DNA of 64,000 nucleotides. It comes from Blastococcus sp. HT6-4 (GTDB lineage Bacteria; Actinomycetota; Actinomycetes; Mycobacteriales; Geodermatophilaceae). The stretch is taken from contig NZ_CP155551.1 of assembly GCF_039679125.1 (NCBI RefSeq), positions 248,001 to 312,000 of the forward strand. Direction: 5' to 3'. Shown one piece after another: positions 19,850-28,862 of the stretch. How positions within the stretch are numbered: position 1 is the first letter of the stretch; each line of letters begins with the position of its first letter. Under the pieces are notes generated by a model. The model was not told the origin of the DNA, ran no database searches, and saw nothing but the letters and a program-made list of their open reading frames with translations. The position numbers and the translations under genes are program-made.

Positions 19850-21103
19850 TCAGGTGACGATGGCCTGGTTGACCAGCTGGCGCAGGTAGTTGCGGATCGG
19901 CAGCGTGCTCGAGGGCAGCAGCTGCGTGTAGAAGCTGACCGTGAGGTCCTCGACCGGGTCGACGTAGAACGCCGTCGACGCCGCCCCGCCCCAGCTGTAG
20001 TCGCCCACGTTCGAGACGACGCCGTAGCGCGTCGGGTCGATCACCATCGAGAAGCCGAGCCCGAAACCCACCCCGCGCAGCGGCGTCTCGGCGAACAGCG
20101 GCCGGCCGAAGGTCTCCAGGTCCTGGTCGCCCGGGATGTGGTTGCTGACCATGTGCGCGAGCGTGCGCGGGCCGAGCAGCCGGCCGCCGTCGTAGGAGCC
20201 GCCGCGGCGGAGCATCTCCACGAACCGCAGGTAGTCGCCGGCGGTGGAGACCAGCCCGCCGCCGCCGGAGAGGAACGCGGGCTTGCCGTGCGCCGCCTGC
20301 CCCATGGCGTCGAGGGGGGCGAACCCCGTGGCCGCACCGCCGGGCCGGCCGGGGGTGGCGGCGTAGAGGCGGGCCAGGGACTCGACGTCGTCGCCGTCCC
20401 GCAGGCCGAAGGAGGTGTCCCGCATGCCGAGCGGGGCGAAGATGCGCTGCTCGAAGAACTCGTCGAGCGGCTGTCCGGAGATCACCTCGACGAGGCGGCC
20501 GAGGACGTCGGTGGAGACGCCGTAGTTCCACTCGCTCCCCGGCTGGAAGACCAGCGGGACCGAGGCCCACTGCCGGCACACCTCCGCGGAGTCCGCACCC
20601 GGCGGCGTGCCCCACTCGTGGCCCATCGCGCGGTACATGGCGTCGACCGGGTGGGCGTGGTGGAAGCCGTACGTGAGCCCCGACATGTGGGTCAGCAGGT
20701 GCCAGACCCGGATCGGCTCGACCTGCGGGCTGGTCACCGGCTTCATGGCCGACCCGGCCACGTACACGCGGGTCTCGGCGAACTCGGGCAGCCACCGGGC
20801 GATCGGGTCGGTGAGCTGGAAGGCGCCCTCCTCGTACAGCATCATCGCCGCGACCGAGGTGATGGGCTTGGTCATCGAGAAGATGCGCCAGCGGGTGTCC
20901 TCCTCGACCGGGAGGCCCTCCTCGACGTTGCGGAAGCCGGAGCGCCCGACGTGCACGAGCTTCCCGTGCCGGGCGACCGTGACCAGGAAGCCGGGGAGCT
21001 GGCCGTCGTCGACGTACCGGGCGAGCCGGGCGTCGATGCGGGTCAGCCGGGCGGGATCCATCCCCACCTCGGCCGGATCGGTGCCCACCTGCAGATCGCT
21101 CAC
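19850..21103 (-). CDS. Serine hydrolase, class C beta-lactamase / penicillin-binding-like
   Basis: A 417-residue protein of the beta-lactamase/esterase family. The SxxK nucleophile motif is FSMTKPITS (about residue 75). The tyrosine-loop equivalent is SEWNYGVSTD (about 195), and SWGGAASTAFYVDP near the end corresponds to the KTG-like strand. No signal peptide is visible, so an intracellular esterase or peptidase is more likely than drug resistance. The start is GTG 21103 (VSDLQVG), with GGAGG just upstream. It is convergent with maoC across the 23-nt-arm palindrome. Confidence 0.87.
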   Translation of the reverse strand: MSDLQVGTDPAEVGMDPARLTRIDARLARYVDDGQLPGFLVTVARHGKLVHVGRSGFRNVEEGLPVEEDTRWRIFSMTKPITSVAAMMLYEEGAFQLTDPIARWLPEFAETRVYVAGSAMKPVTSPQVEPIRVWHLLTHMSGLTYGFHHAHPVDAMYRAMGHEWGTPPGADSAEVCRQWASVPLVFQPGSEWNYGVSTDVLGRLVEVISGQPLDEFFEQRIFAPLGMRDTSFGLRDGDDVESLARLYAATPGRPGGAATGFAPLDAMGQAAHGKPAFLSGGGGLVSTAGDYLRFVEMLRRGGSYDGGRLLGPRTLAHMVSNHIPGDQDLETFGRPLFAETPLRGVGFGLGFSMVIDPTRYGVVSNVGDYSWGGAASTAFYVDPVEDLTVSFYTQLLPSSTLPIRNYLRQLVNQAIVT

Positions 21104-21238
21104 GCCCACCTCCGGGTCCCGGGTGCCGTCCGCCGCCGGGCGACGCCTCGACCGGCATCCTGACTCACGCCGTTGTGAGCCCGGACACACGGGGGTCGCG
21201 GCGTCCGCCCGGCGGCGGACACGGGGTGTCGCGGTCGA

Positions 21239-21523
21239 TCAGACCGGGACGGAGCTCGCGGCCTTCTTCAGGTTCGAGCCGGCGGTCACCTTGACGGTGT
21301 TGGCCGCGGGGATGTCGATCGACTCACCGGTCTGCGGGTTGCGGCCGGTGCGGGCGGACCGCTGGGTCCGCTCGACGGTGATCAGGCCCGAGACGGCGAC
21401 CTTCTCACCACGGGTGATGGCGTCGACGAGCTCGTCCTGCAGCCCGTTGAGGACCGAGTCCACGGTCGAGGCCGGGACGTCGGCGCGCTTGGCGATGGCG
21501 GAGACCAGTTCGGCCTTGTTCAT
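21239..21523 (-). CDS. HU-family nucleoid DNA-binding protein
   Basis: A 94-residue histone-like protein. It has an N-terminal dimerisation helix MNKAELVSAIAKRADVP and the DNA-binding beta arm VERTQRSARTGRNPQTGESIDIPA, with the arm-tip proline context RNPQTG. It bends and compacts DNA as a homodimer. Unlike mycobacterial HupB it has no lysine-rich C-terminal tail, ending at SSVPV. The ATG is preceded by GAGAGGAAG. Its upstream region is a 317-bp gap. Confidence 0.95.
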   Translation of the reverse strand: MNKAELVSAIAKRADVPASTVDSVLNGLQDELVDAITRGEKVAVSGLITVERTQRSARTGRNPQTGESIDIPAANTVKVTAGSNLKKAASSVPV

Positions 21524-21840
21524 GTGCTTCCTCTCGTAGGCGGTGGCGGTGCCATGTGGTCGGCACGCAGCCGGCTCCTTCCCCCGGACGCGCGGCGCGC
21601 GGGCGGGGTGCCCCGCGGTCCGCACAGGTGGCGCGGCGTACGGGGCGCCCGGTCTCGGGGAGTCCGGGCCGGGGGCACGGTGTCATGCCGCTCGCCGGTC
21701 TGGCCAGCGGGGGGGCCCGGAAGGCCCGCAGGTGACACGCCGGTCACAGCAGTCCCGGGCGTGCGAGGGTGCCGGTCGGGGCGGTCCGCGGACACCGCCG
21801 AGTCCTGCGACGACGGCGACGGGGCCCCGCGGCCGCGTGG
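21524..21840. other. 317-bp intergenic region upstream of the HU gene
   Basis: It holds the promoter side of the HU gene and the 3' side of the leftward EAL gene. A weak palindrome GTGAC-N6-GTCAC lies at 21732-21747, and GTCCGCGGAC occurs near 21785-21794. I see no gene and no convincing terminator. Confidence 0.4.
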
Positions 21841-22938
21841 TCAGCGGGCGGTGCGCGCGGCCGTCGCGAGGTCCTCGATCCGGAGCAGGCCGAGCACGTG
21901 CCCGCTCGGATCGGTGCAGACGACGGGATCGAAGCGGTACGCCGGTGGGCGGGCGAGCGCACGCCGCAGCGCGTCGCCGACGTCGGTGGACGGGTGCACG
22001 CGCAGGGAGACCGGGGCGGTGTGCACCTCGCCGGTCCGCGGATCGCCGAGCAGCAGGCCCGTCGGCTCGCCGTGCGGGCCCACGAGCACGGCCGGCGGGA
22101 GACCGGGCGGGTCCTCGTCGAGGACGCACTGGCGGACCGGGCGGAGGAGGCCGGCCACGCTGTCGGTCAGGCGGGCCCGGGCCGCGTGGGTGCGCACCAG
22201 CCGGGCGACGCCGGGGTCCAGCGGGAGGAACGCGGGAGCGGGCCGGCCGAGCAGCCAGCCCTGGGCCAGCGGCACGCCCAGGCGGGTCAGCACGGCCAGC
22301 TCGGCCGGGGTCTCGACGCCCTCGGCCAGCAGCAGCGCGTCGATCCGGCCGGCGAACTCGCCGATCATCTCGGTCAGGGCCGTGCGGACGGGGTCGCCGT
22401 CGACGTCCGAGACGAGGGCGCGGTCGAGCGCGACCAGCTGCGGCCGGACGGCGGCCAGCTGCAGGAGGCCCGAGCAGCGACCGCCGACGTCGTCGACCGC
22501 GATCAGCGCGCCCCGCTCGCGCAGGGCGTCGGTCTGCCGGCGCAGAGCGGACAGGTCGTCGACCGGCGTGTGGGCGGTGAGCTCGACGACGACGCGGTGC
22601 AGGTCCCGCCGGGTGGACAGGGCCTGCTGCAGGTCGGCGGAGCCGAGCAGGTGCGGGCTGACGTTCACCGTCAGGAACGTGTCCGGCGGCAGGCCGTCGA
22701 CGGCGGCCAGCGCCTTGTGCACGGCCAGCGCCTCGAGCTCGGCGGCGAGACCGATCTCGGCGGCGGCGGCGAACCAGGCGTCGGGGCCGGCCGAGCCGGG
22801 GAAGCGTGCCAGGGCCTCGTAGCCGACGACCGTCGCGGCAGCCAGGTCGACGATCGGCTGGAAGACGAGCGACAGGTCGTCGGCGTCGGCGAGCAGCGGC
22901 CGGCAGTCCGGGAGGTGGGCCGTGCGCGTGCCGGGCAT
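21841..22938 (-). CDS. EAL-domain protein with degenerate catalytic residues and C-terminal CBS-like region
   Basis: A 365-residue protein. The EAL barrel spans about residues 20-240: YEALARF, TVNVSP, VDDVGGRC, LLAEGVET and AQGWLLGRP preserve many landmarks. The usual ELTE reads ELTA, and the usual KID lysine is lost (LVALDRA). The C-terminal 110 residues look like a CBS-type pair. It may bind c-di-GMP rather than hydrolyse it (inference). No GGDEF domain or membrane segment is present. It is divergent from the SpoIIE-type phosphatase (175 bp), so the two may belong to one signalling unit. ATG 22938 has no obvious ribosome-binding site. Confidence 0.85.
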   Translation of the reverse strand: MPGTRTAHLPDCRPLLADADDLSLVFQPIVDLAAATVVGYEALARFPGSAGPDAWFAAAAEIGLAAELEALAVHKALAAVDGLPPDTFLTVNVSPHLLGSADLQQALSTRRDLHRVVVELTAHTPVDDLSALRRQTDALRERGALIAVDDVGGRCSGLLQLAAVRPQLVALDRALVSDVDGDPVRTALTEMIGEFAGRIDALLLAEGVETPAELAVLTRLGVPLAQGWLLGRPAPAFLPLDPGVARLVRTHAARARLTDSVAGLLRPVRQCVLDEDPPGLPPAVLVGPHGEPTGLLLGDPRTGEVHTAPVSLRVHPSTDVGDALRRALARPPAYRFDPVVCTDPSGHVLGLLRIEDLATAARTAR

Positions 22939-23113
22939 GGAGGGGGCATCGGCCGGTCGCGGGCGATGCTTGAACCCGGGTGCTCACCCGCGGGGGGACA
23001 CGCCGCCGACGGTGGCCGGGAAGGCGCCGGGACCGTTCCGCGGCGCAGTCGTGCCAGCATGTGCGTCCGACGCGCCGCCGGGGTGTGCCGGCGGCAGGGG
23101 TGGGGGGGGATGC

Positions 23114-25870
23114 GTGACCACGTCTCGGCCCGCCGTCCCCACCGATCCGCCGGACGTCGACCCGCTGACCGACCCGCTGCGGATCGCGGCGGCCCGGCGC
23201 CTGCTGCTCGAGGTCCCCGGCCCGGCGGCGTTCGACCGGCTGTCGGCGCTGGCCGCCCGCCTGCTGGCCGCCGCGCACGCCAAGGTCACCCTGTTCACCG
23301 ACCACGACGTCGTCGTCGGCGGGTACGGGCTGCCCGCCGGCGTGGTCGGGGGCCCGGCGCTGCTCACCGGCGCCCTGTCGGCGATCACCGTGCGCCAGGG
23401 GAGCCCGCTGAGCGTCTCGGCGGCCACCCGGGACGACCGGGTGGCCGCGCTGCCCGCCGTCACGTCGGGAGAGATCCGCGCCTACCTGGGTGTCCCGCTG
23501 ACGGCCGCCTCCGGCCAGGTGGTCGGGGCCCTGGCCGTGTACGACCCCGCGCCCCGGGAGTGGTCCCACGACGCCGTCGAGCTGCTCGAGCAGCTGGCCG
23601 CCTCCGTGGTCGCGGAGCTGGAGCTCTCGGCCGCGCAGTCGGCGGTCGGCACCTCCCGCGCCTGGCTCGAGGTGGCGCTCGAGGCCGGCTCGGTCGGCAT
23701 CTGGGAGCGCGACCTGCGCACCGGGGCGGTCCACTGGGACGACCGGTGCGCGGCGCTGTTCGGCCTGGACTCCGCGGTCGAGCACGAGTCGATGGACCGG
23801 GTACTCACCGACCACGTGCATCCCGACGACCACCCGGCGATCGTCGAGGCGATGCGGGCCGCGATCGAGGAGCGCGGCGACTACACGGTCGAGTTCCGGG
23901 TGGTCCGGGAGGACGGCGTCGTCCGCTGGGTGCTCGCCCGGGGCCGGGTGGTCACCGACGCGGCGGGGACCCCGGCGCGGGTGCTCGGCACCGTCCTCGA
24001 CGTCACCGACGCCCGCGCGCAGGCCGGGCAGCGGCTCACCGCCGTCCAGCGCGCCGCCGCCATCGCCGAGGTCGCCGCCGAGCTCGCCAACGCCGCGCGC
24101 CTGGACCAGCTCGCCGACGTGGTGCTGCGTGGGGCGCAGGTGCTCGGCGCCCGGTCCAGCGCGCTCGCCATCACCGACTCCCGCGGCGGGTCGCTGCGGT
24201 TGCACATGACCGGCAACCTGGTCTCCGCCGTGCGGGACGGGCGGCCGGACATCGGCCTCGCGGACGGGGTCGTCCTGCCGATGGACGACGCGCTGCCGGC
24301 CCAGTTCGTGGCCCGGCACGGCCGCCGCCTGCTGCTCGGGGACCGGGCCGAGGCGCTCGCCAGGTTCCCGGCGATGGAGCGGGTCGTGGATCTGCTCGAC
24401 CTGCGGGCGATGGCGGCGATCCCGCTGCGCGTGGAGGGACGGGTGCTCGGCAGCTTCCTCGCCGGCTGGACCGTCGAGCACGAGTTCTCGCCCGACGACG
24501 TCGACGTGCTGGAGGCCCTCGCCGCCCAGATCGCCCTCAGCGTCTCCCGGCTGCAGGCCGACGCGCAGCGCGCCGCGGCGGTCGAGGCCATGGCGCGGGC
24601 CAACCAGCGGCTGCGGCTGCTCGCCGAGGGCGGCCGGGTGCTGTCCGGCACGCTGGACGTCGACCAGCAGATCGGCCAGCTCGCCTCCCTCGTGGTGCCC
24701 GACCTCGGCGACTGGTGCTGGATCGTGGTCACCGACGAGCAGGGCCGCCTGCACGACGTCGCGAGCAGCCACCGTGATCCCGCCCGGCGGGCGGAGGTCG
24801 AGTCCTACGTGCGCGGCATGGTCGCGGCGATGACCGAGCAGTCCGCGGCCCGCCGGGTGATGGCCACCGGCCGTCCGGTGCTGCTGCCGGAGATCGACCG
24901 GGAACACGTGGTCCGGGCGCTGCCCGATCCCGCTGCCCGCGCGGGGTTCGACCGGCTGGCGGCCACCTCCTCCGTGGTGGTGCCCCTGGTGGCGCGCGGC
25001 CAGGTGCTCGGCGCCCTCGGCCTGTTCGCCGGGGAGGGCCGCGGCCCGCTCGGCGAGGCCGAGGTGGACACCGCCGTGGAGATCGGCCGGCGGGCGGGCC
25101 TGGCCCTGCACCAGGCGCGGCTCTACGGCCAGCAGCGGGAGCTGGCCGACGCGCTGCAGCGCAGCATGCTCACCGAGCCGCCCCCGTCCGAGCACGGCGA
25201 GATCGTCGTCCGGTACGTGCCGGCGGCGGAGGGCGCCGAGATCGGCGGCGACTGGTACGACGCCTTCCTGCAGCGCGGCGGGACGACGGTGCTGGCGATC
25301 GGCGACGTGGTCGGGCACGACACCCGCGCCGCGGCCGCGATGGGGCAGGTCCGCGGCCTGCTGCGGGGGATCAGCTACTCCGGTGGCGGCTCACCGGCGG
25401 AGGTGCTCAGCGAGCTCGACCGCGCCGTCCAGGGGCTCGCGCTGGACACCATGGCCACCGCGCTGGTCGCCCAGCTGGATCCCGAGCCGGGCGACGGGGC
25501 CGGCCGGATGCGGCTGCGCTGGGCCAACGCCGGCCACCCGCCCCCCGTCCTGCTGGCCTCCGACGGCAGCGTGGTGCTGCTCGACGGCAAGCAGGCCGAC
25601 CTCCTGCTGGGGGTGGCCCCGGAGACCGAGCGCGAGGACCACGTGGCCGTCCTGGCCCCGGGGTCCACGGTGCTGCTCTACACCGACGGTCTCGTGGAGC
25701 GGCGGGACCGGGACATCGACGTCGGCACCGAGCAGCTGCTGGACGTCCTCGCCGAGTGCGCCGGGCTGCCCCTCGGCGAGCTGTGCGACCGGGTGCTGGA
25801 GCGGATGTTCCTCCCCGACGCCGAGGACGACGTCGCCGTCCTCGCCGTCCGGCTGCGCCCGGAGGCCTGA
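23114..25870 (+). CDS. GAF-PAS-GAF-GAF sensor with PP2C/SpoIIE phosphatase
   Basis: A 918-residue soluble signalling protein. GAF 1 spans about 15-165. A PAS fold spans about 180-310 (AGSVGIWERDLRTG, then HPDDHPAIVEAM). GAF 2 spans about 320-480 and GAF 3 about 500-670. A PP2C-type SpoIIE domain spans about 690-918, with EIGGDWYDAF, IGDVVGHDTRAA, ANAGHPPP and LYTDGLVER supplying the metal-binding aspartates. Such proteins dephosphorylate anti-sigma-factor antagonists and so release stress sigma factors. No kinase or antagonist gene is adjacent, so the target is unknown. The start is GTG 23114, after a G-rich stretch. Confidence 0.93.
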   Translation: MTTSRPAVPTDPPDVDPLTDPLRIAAARRLLLEVPGPAAFDRLSALAARLLAAAHAKVTLFTDHDVVVGGYGLPAGVVGGPALLTGALSAITVRQGSPLSVSAATRDDRVAALPAVTSGEIRAYLGVPLTAASGQVVGALAVYDPAPREWSHDAVELLEQLAASVVAELELSAAQSAVGTSRAWLEVALEAGSVGIWERDLRTGAVHWDDRCAALFGLDSAVEHESMDRVLTDHVHPDDHPAIVEAMRAAIEERGDYTVEFRVVREDGVVRWVLARGRVVTDAAGTPARVLGTVLDVTDARAQAGQRLTAVQRAAAIAEVAAELANAARLDQLADVVLRGAQVLGARSSALAITDSRGGSLRLHMTGNLVSAVRDGRPDIGLADGVVLPMDDALPAQFVARHGRRLLLGDRAEALARFPAMERVVDLLDLRAMAAIPLRVEGRVLGSFLAGWTVEHEFSPDDVDVLEALAAQIALSVSRLQADAQRAAAVEAMARANQRLRLLAEGGRVLSGTLDVDQQIGQLASLVVPDLGDWCWIVVTDEQGRLHDVASSHRDPARRAEVESYVRGMVAAMTEQSAARRVMATGRPVLLPEIDREHVVRALPDPAARAGFDRLAATSSVVVPLVARGQVLGALGLFAGEGRGPLGEAEVDTAVEIGRRAGLALHQARLYGQQRELADALQRSMLTEPPPSEHGEIVVRYVPAAEGAEIGGDWYDAFLQRGGTTVLAIGDVVGHDTRAAAAMGQVRGLLRGISYSGGGSPAEVLSELDRAVQGLALDTMATALVAQLDPEPGDGAGRMRLRWANAGHPPPVLLASDGSVVLLDGKQADLLLGVAPETEREDHVAVLAPGSTVLLYTDGLVERRDRDIDVGTEQLLDVLAECAGLPLGELCDRVLERMFLPDAEDDVAVLAVRLRPEA

Positions 25871-25957
25871 GACGGGGGCGGACCCGCCGCCGCTGCGCCA
25901 CCTGCCGTCGCGGACCTCAGCGGACCTGTGGCCCGGTCCGCTACATGTTGCCCGCGC

Positions 25958-25995
25958 GGTCGGACCCTGCCCCCTGGTGGGGGCAGGGTCCGACC
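25958..25995. terminator. Perfect 17-bp hairpin, bidirectional terminator
   Basis: Arms 25958-25974 (GGTCGGACCCTGCCCCC) and 25979-25995 (GGGGGCAGGGTCCGACC) are exactly complementary around loop TGGT. It lies between the convergent phosphatase and acyl-CoA oxidase genes. Confidence 0.85.
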
Positions 25996-26015
25996 GTGCG
26001 CGGATCACCCCTGCC

Positions 26016-28067
26016 TCACTGGCCGGGCGGCACCTCCAGGTCGGTCGCGGTCCCCTCGGGGGTCTCGGCGTCGTTCGCGGCGCGCAGCTCGGCGTCGCGC
26101 GCGGCCATCGCCTCCTGCCGGTCCGGCTCCTCCTCGAGGATGGCCGCGGCCTTCCAGTCGGCCGGGATGGCGAAGGCATCGACCAGCGTGATCATGTGCG
26201 GCCGCAGTTCCTTGACCAGCGAGTTCACCGTGGCCGTCAGCGTCTTGGCCCGCGCGGGCGTGAGCTGCCCGTGCTCGAGGAACCAGGCCTTGTCCGCCTC
26301 GATGGTCGACAGCGCGTACAGGTCGCAGACGGTGTCGAGCAGCGTCTTCACGGCGGGGTCGGTGGCGCGGTCGACGCCCTCGACGAACGCCTCCAGCACG
26401 ACCCGGTCGATGTGCGCCCGCGCGGTCGACAGCACGTGGTCCTGCACGTCGTTGAACATGTCGAACGGGGCCATGCCCTCGGCCGCGGAGTTCTTCCGCA
26501 GCCGGCGGGTGGCGCCCTCGAGCGAGTGCTTCTCGCGGAACTCGAACATCTTCAGCTGCCAGCCGCGGTCGAGCATCGGCACCTCGTCGTCCCGGCCGGG
26601 GACGGCGTCCACCAGCCGCTGGATGAGGGCGCGCGCCGCCGTCCGCTCCAGTACCGCCTCGCGGACCATGTCGGCGACGAAGCCGACCCGGCCCCAGCCG
26701 TCCAGCGAGCCGAAGGCGTCGCGGTAGTCGGTGAGCAGGCCCTTGGCGACCAGCTGCAGCAGCACGGTGTTGTCGCCCTCGAACGTGGTGAAGACGTCCG
26801 TGTCGGCCTTGAGGTGCGGCAGCCGGTTCTCCTGCAGGTAGCCGGCGCCCCCGCAGGCCTCGCGGCACATCTGGATGGTGCGCGTGGCGTGCCACGTCTG
26901 GGCCGCCTTCAGCCCGGCGGCGCGGGACTCCAGCTCCCGCTGGGCGTGCTCGTCGACCTCCTGTCCGTGCTCGTGCACGGCGGTGTGGATGTCGTGCATG
27001 GTCCCGGTCAGCTCCTCCTGCGCGAAGGTCAGCGCGTAGGTGGTCGCCAGCGCGGGCAGCAGCTTCCGCTGGTGCACCAGGTAGTCGTTGATGACGACCT
27101 CGCGCTCCTCGCCGGGGGCGGCGAACTGCCGGCGGACCTCGCCGTACCGGACCGCGATGTCCAGGGCCAGCTTCGTGGCCGAGGACGCCGAGCCGCCGAC
27201 GCTGACCCGGCCGCGCACCAGCGTGCCCAGCATGGTGAAGAAGCGGCGGGTCTCGTTCTCGATCGACGACGTGTAGGTGCCGTCGGCGGCGACCTGCCCG
27301 TAGCGGTCGAGCAGCATGTCCCGCGGCACGGCGACGTGGTCGAAGCTCAGCCGGCCGTTGTCGACGCCGAGCAGGCCGGCCTTGGGGCCGTCGTCCCCGA
27401 TCGTGACGCCGGGCATCGGGGCGCCGTCCTCGTCGCGGATCGGCACCAGCCAGGCGTGCACGCCGTGGTTCTTCCCCTGGGTGACCAGCTGGGCGAAGAC
27501 GACGGCCATCCGCCCGTCCTTGGCGGCGTTGCCGATGTAGTCCTTGCGCGCGGCCTGGTGCGGGGTGTGCAGGTCGAACGTCTGCGTGGCGGGGTCGTAG
27601 GTGCAGGTGGTGCGCAGCTGCTGGACGTCGGAGCCGTGGCCGGTCTCGGTCATGGCGAAGCAGCCGGGCAGGTCGAAGCTCATGATGTCGCGCAGGTAGG
27701 TCTCGTGGTGCCGGCGCGTGCCGAGCAGCTGGACGGCGCCGCCGAACAGCCCCCACTGGACGCCGGCCTTGACCATGAGCGACAGGTCGGTGAAGGCCAG
27801 CATCTCGATCGAGGTGACCGAGCCGCCGGCGTCGGCCTCGCCGCCGTACTCCTTGGGGAAGCCGAGGGTCACCCGGCCGGACGTCGCCAGCTTCGCCGCC
27901 ATGCGGGTGACCCGCTCCCGGGCCTCGGCCATCGACTCGCCGTAGACCGGGAGCATGTCCGGGTCGTGCAGGTTCTCCCGCGCGTCGCGGCGGACGTGCG
28001 ACCAGCGGCCGTCGAGGGCCTCCTGGAGCCGGGCCGCGTCGACCGTGTTCGGCAGGGTGCTCGTCAC
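26016..28067 (-). CDS. Acyl-CoA oxidase-like / acyl-CoA dehydrogenase (FadE)
   Basis: A 683-residue FAD enzyme that introduces the alpha-beta double bond into acyl-CoA. The flavin/substrate loop is CFAMTETGHGSDVQQL (about 165). The catalytic glutamate lies in TFEGDNTVLLQL (about 430), the form typical of acyl-CoA oxidases, and an oxidase-like C-terminal helical domain follows. Length exceeds ordinary acyl-CoA dehydrogenases (about 380-400). GTG 28067 has AGGAGG 5-6 nt upstream. Its start overlaps the tetR stop (GTGA), so the two are translationally coupled. It is divergent from the thiolase operon. Confidence 0.9.
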   Translation of the reverse strand: MTSTLPNTVDAARLQEALDGRWSHVRRDARENLHDPDMLPVYGESMAEARERVTRMAAKLATSGRVTLGFPKEYGGEADAGGSVTSIEMLAFTDLSLMVKAGVQWGLFGGAVQLLGTRRHHETYLRDIMSFDLPGCFAMTETGHGSDVQQLRTTCTYDPATQTFDLHTPHQAARKDYIGNAAKDGRMAVVFAQLVTQGKNHGVHAWLVPIRDEDGAPMPGVTIGDDGPKAGLLGVDNGRLSFDHVAVPRDMLLDRYGQVAADGTYTSSIENETRRFFTMLGTLVRGRVSVGGSASSATKLALDIAVRYGEVRRQFAAPGEEREVVINDYLVHQRKLLPALATTYALTFAQEELTGTMHDIHTAVHEHGQEVDEHAQRELESRAAGLKAAQTWHATRTIQMCREACGGAGYLQENRLPHLKADTDVFTTFEGDNTVLLQLVAKGLLTDYRDAFGSLDGWGRVGFVADMVREAVLERTAARALIQRLVDAVPGRDDEVPMLDRGWQLKMFEFREKHSLEGATRRLRKNSAAEGMAPFDMFNDVQDHVLSTARAHIDRVVLEAFVEGVDRATDPAVKTLLDTVCDLYALSTIEADKAWFLEHGQLTPARAKTLTATVNSLVKELRPHMITLVDAFAIPADWKAAAILEEEPDRQEAMAARDAELRAANDAETPEGTATDLEVPPGQ

Positions 28068-28801
28068 TGTTCCTCCTGGGACGTCGATCGTGCGGTCGGT
28101 GCGGGTCGGTCGGATCCGCGGCCGGGCATCGGGACGACGCCGGTGAGCCCGGACCAGGCCAGGTCGGTGAGGTGGGCGGCCAGGTCGGCGCGGGGCATCG
28201 GCCGGTCGGCCCGGAGCCACCAGTCGGCGGCGGCGCGGACCAGGCCGATCAGCCCGTGCCCCCACGGTCCGGCGGGTGCGGGGTCGCGGCCGGCCCGCGT
28301 GAGGGCGGTGCGCAGCAGCCCGGCCGCCTCGTCGCCCACGAGGTCGGAGAGGTTGTCGATGGGGTCGGCGTCGACCGGGCGGTCGGTGGGGTGCAGGTGG
28401 ACGACGAACCGGTACAGCTCGGGGTCGGCCTCGCAGAAGGCGAGGTAGGCCTCGACGGCAGCCGTGGTCATCGCCCGCGGGGAGCCGGCGTGCTCCATCG
28501 CCGCCCGCAGCCGGGGGAGCAGCTGCTCGGCGACGCGCGCGCAGACGGCCACGTAGAGGTCGGTGCGGTCGGCGAAGTGCCGGTAGACGACGGTCTTGCT
28601 GGTGCCGGCCTCGGCGGCGATCTCCTCCATGCCGACGCCGGCGCCGTGCCGGCCGATCGCGGCGACGGCGGCGTCGACCAGTGCGGCGCGGCGGGCGCGG
28701 CGGTGCTCGTCCCACCGCGAGCTCCGCCGGTCCCGCACGGCCGCCGCCGCCTCTCCCGACGACGGGGCCGTCGTCTCCGCTCCCACCGCCTCAAGTTTCA
28801 C
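28064..28801 (-). CDS. TetR-family regulator of the fatty-acid oxidation locus
   Basis: A 245-residue TetR-type repressor. The helix-turn-helix runs about 35-80 (ALVDAAVAAIGRHGAG, EEIAAEAGTSKTVVYRHFADR). The C-terminal ligand domain is helical, with WGHGLIGLVRAAADWWL near residue 205. The start is taken as GTG 28801 because an alternative GTG (28810) lies inside the operator palindrome; both are in frame. It sits between the divergent acyl-CoA oxidase (co-transcribed) and the thiolase operon. The simplest reading is a repressor relieved by an acyl-CoA, controlling both directions and itself (inference). Confidence 0.87.
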   Translation of the reverse strand: MKLEAVGAETTAPSSGEAAAAVRDRRSSRWDEHRRARRAALVDAAVAAIGRHGAGVGMEEIAAEAGTSKTVVYRHFADRTDLYVAVCARVAEQLLPRLRAAMEHAGSPRAMTTAAVEAYLAFCEADPELYRFVVHLHPTDRPVDADPIDNLSDLVGDEAAGLLRTALTRAGRDPAPAGPWGHGLIGLVRAAADWWLRADRPMPRADLAAHLTDLAWSGLTGVVPMPGRGSDRPAPTARSTSQEEQ

Positions 28802-28804
28802 GGA

Positions 28805-28829
28805 ACCCACGGTACCGGGTACTGTGGGT
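28805..28829. promoter_or_regulatory. 25-bp imperfect palindrome, probable TetR operator
   Basis: ACCCACGGTACC-G-GGTACTGTGGGT has 11 of 12 arm positions complementary. It lies between the tetR start and the thiolase start (34 bp to the ATG), where it could block both promoters. Confidence 0.7.
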
Positions 28830-28862
28830 ACCGGCCAGTCCCACCCGAGCTCGGAGGTCCTG

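Noticed and set aside
19850-21103. Beta-lactamase giving drug resistance
   Set aside because: No signal peptide and esterase-like motifs; a resistance role is not supported.
21732-21747. CRP-like site GTGAC-N6-GTCAC
   Set aside because: The half-site spacing does not fit the usual actinobacterial CRP consensus, and the distance to any start is large.
21683-25318. A very long leftward open frame (about 1,200 codons)
   Set aside because: It lies antisense to the SpoIIE-type gene and out of frame with the EAL gene; composition is Arg/Gly/Pro-rich without motifs, typical of high-GC shadow frames.
26016-28067. Assignment as mycobacterial FadE5 orthologue
   Set aside because: The catalytic FEGDNTV motif and extra C-terminal domain are acyl-CoA-oxidase-like, so gene order alone is not enough.
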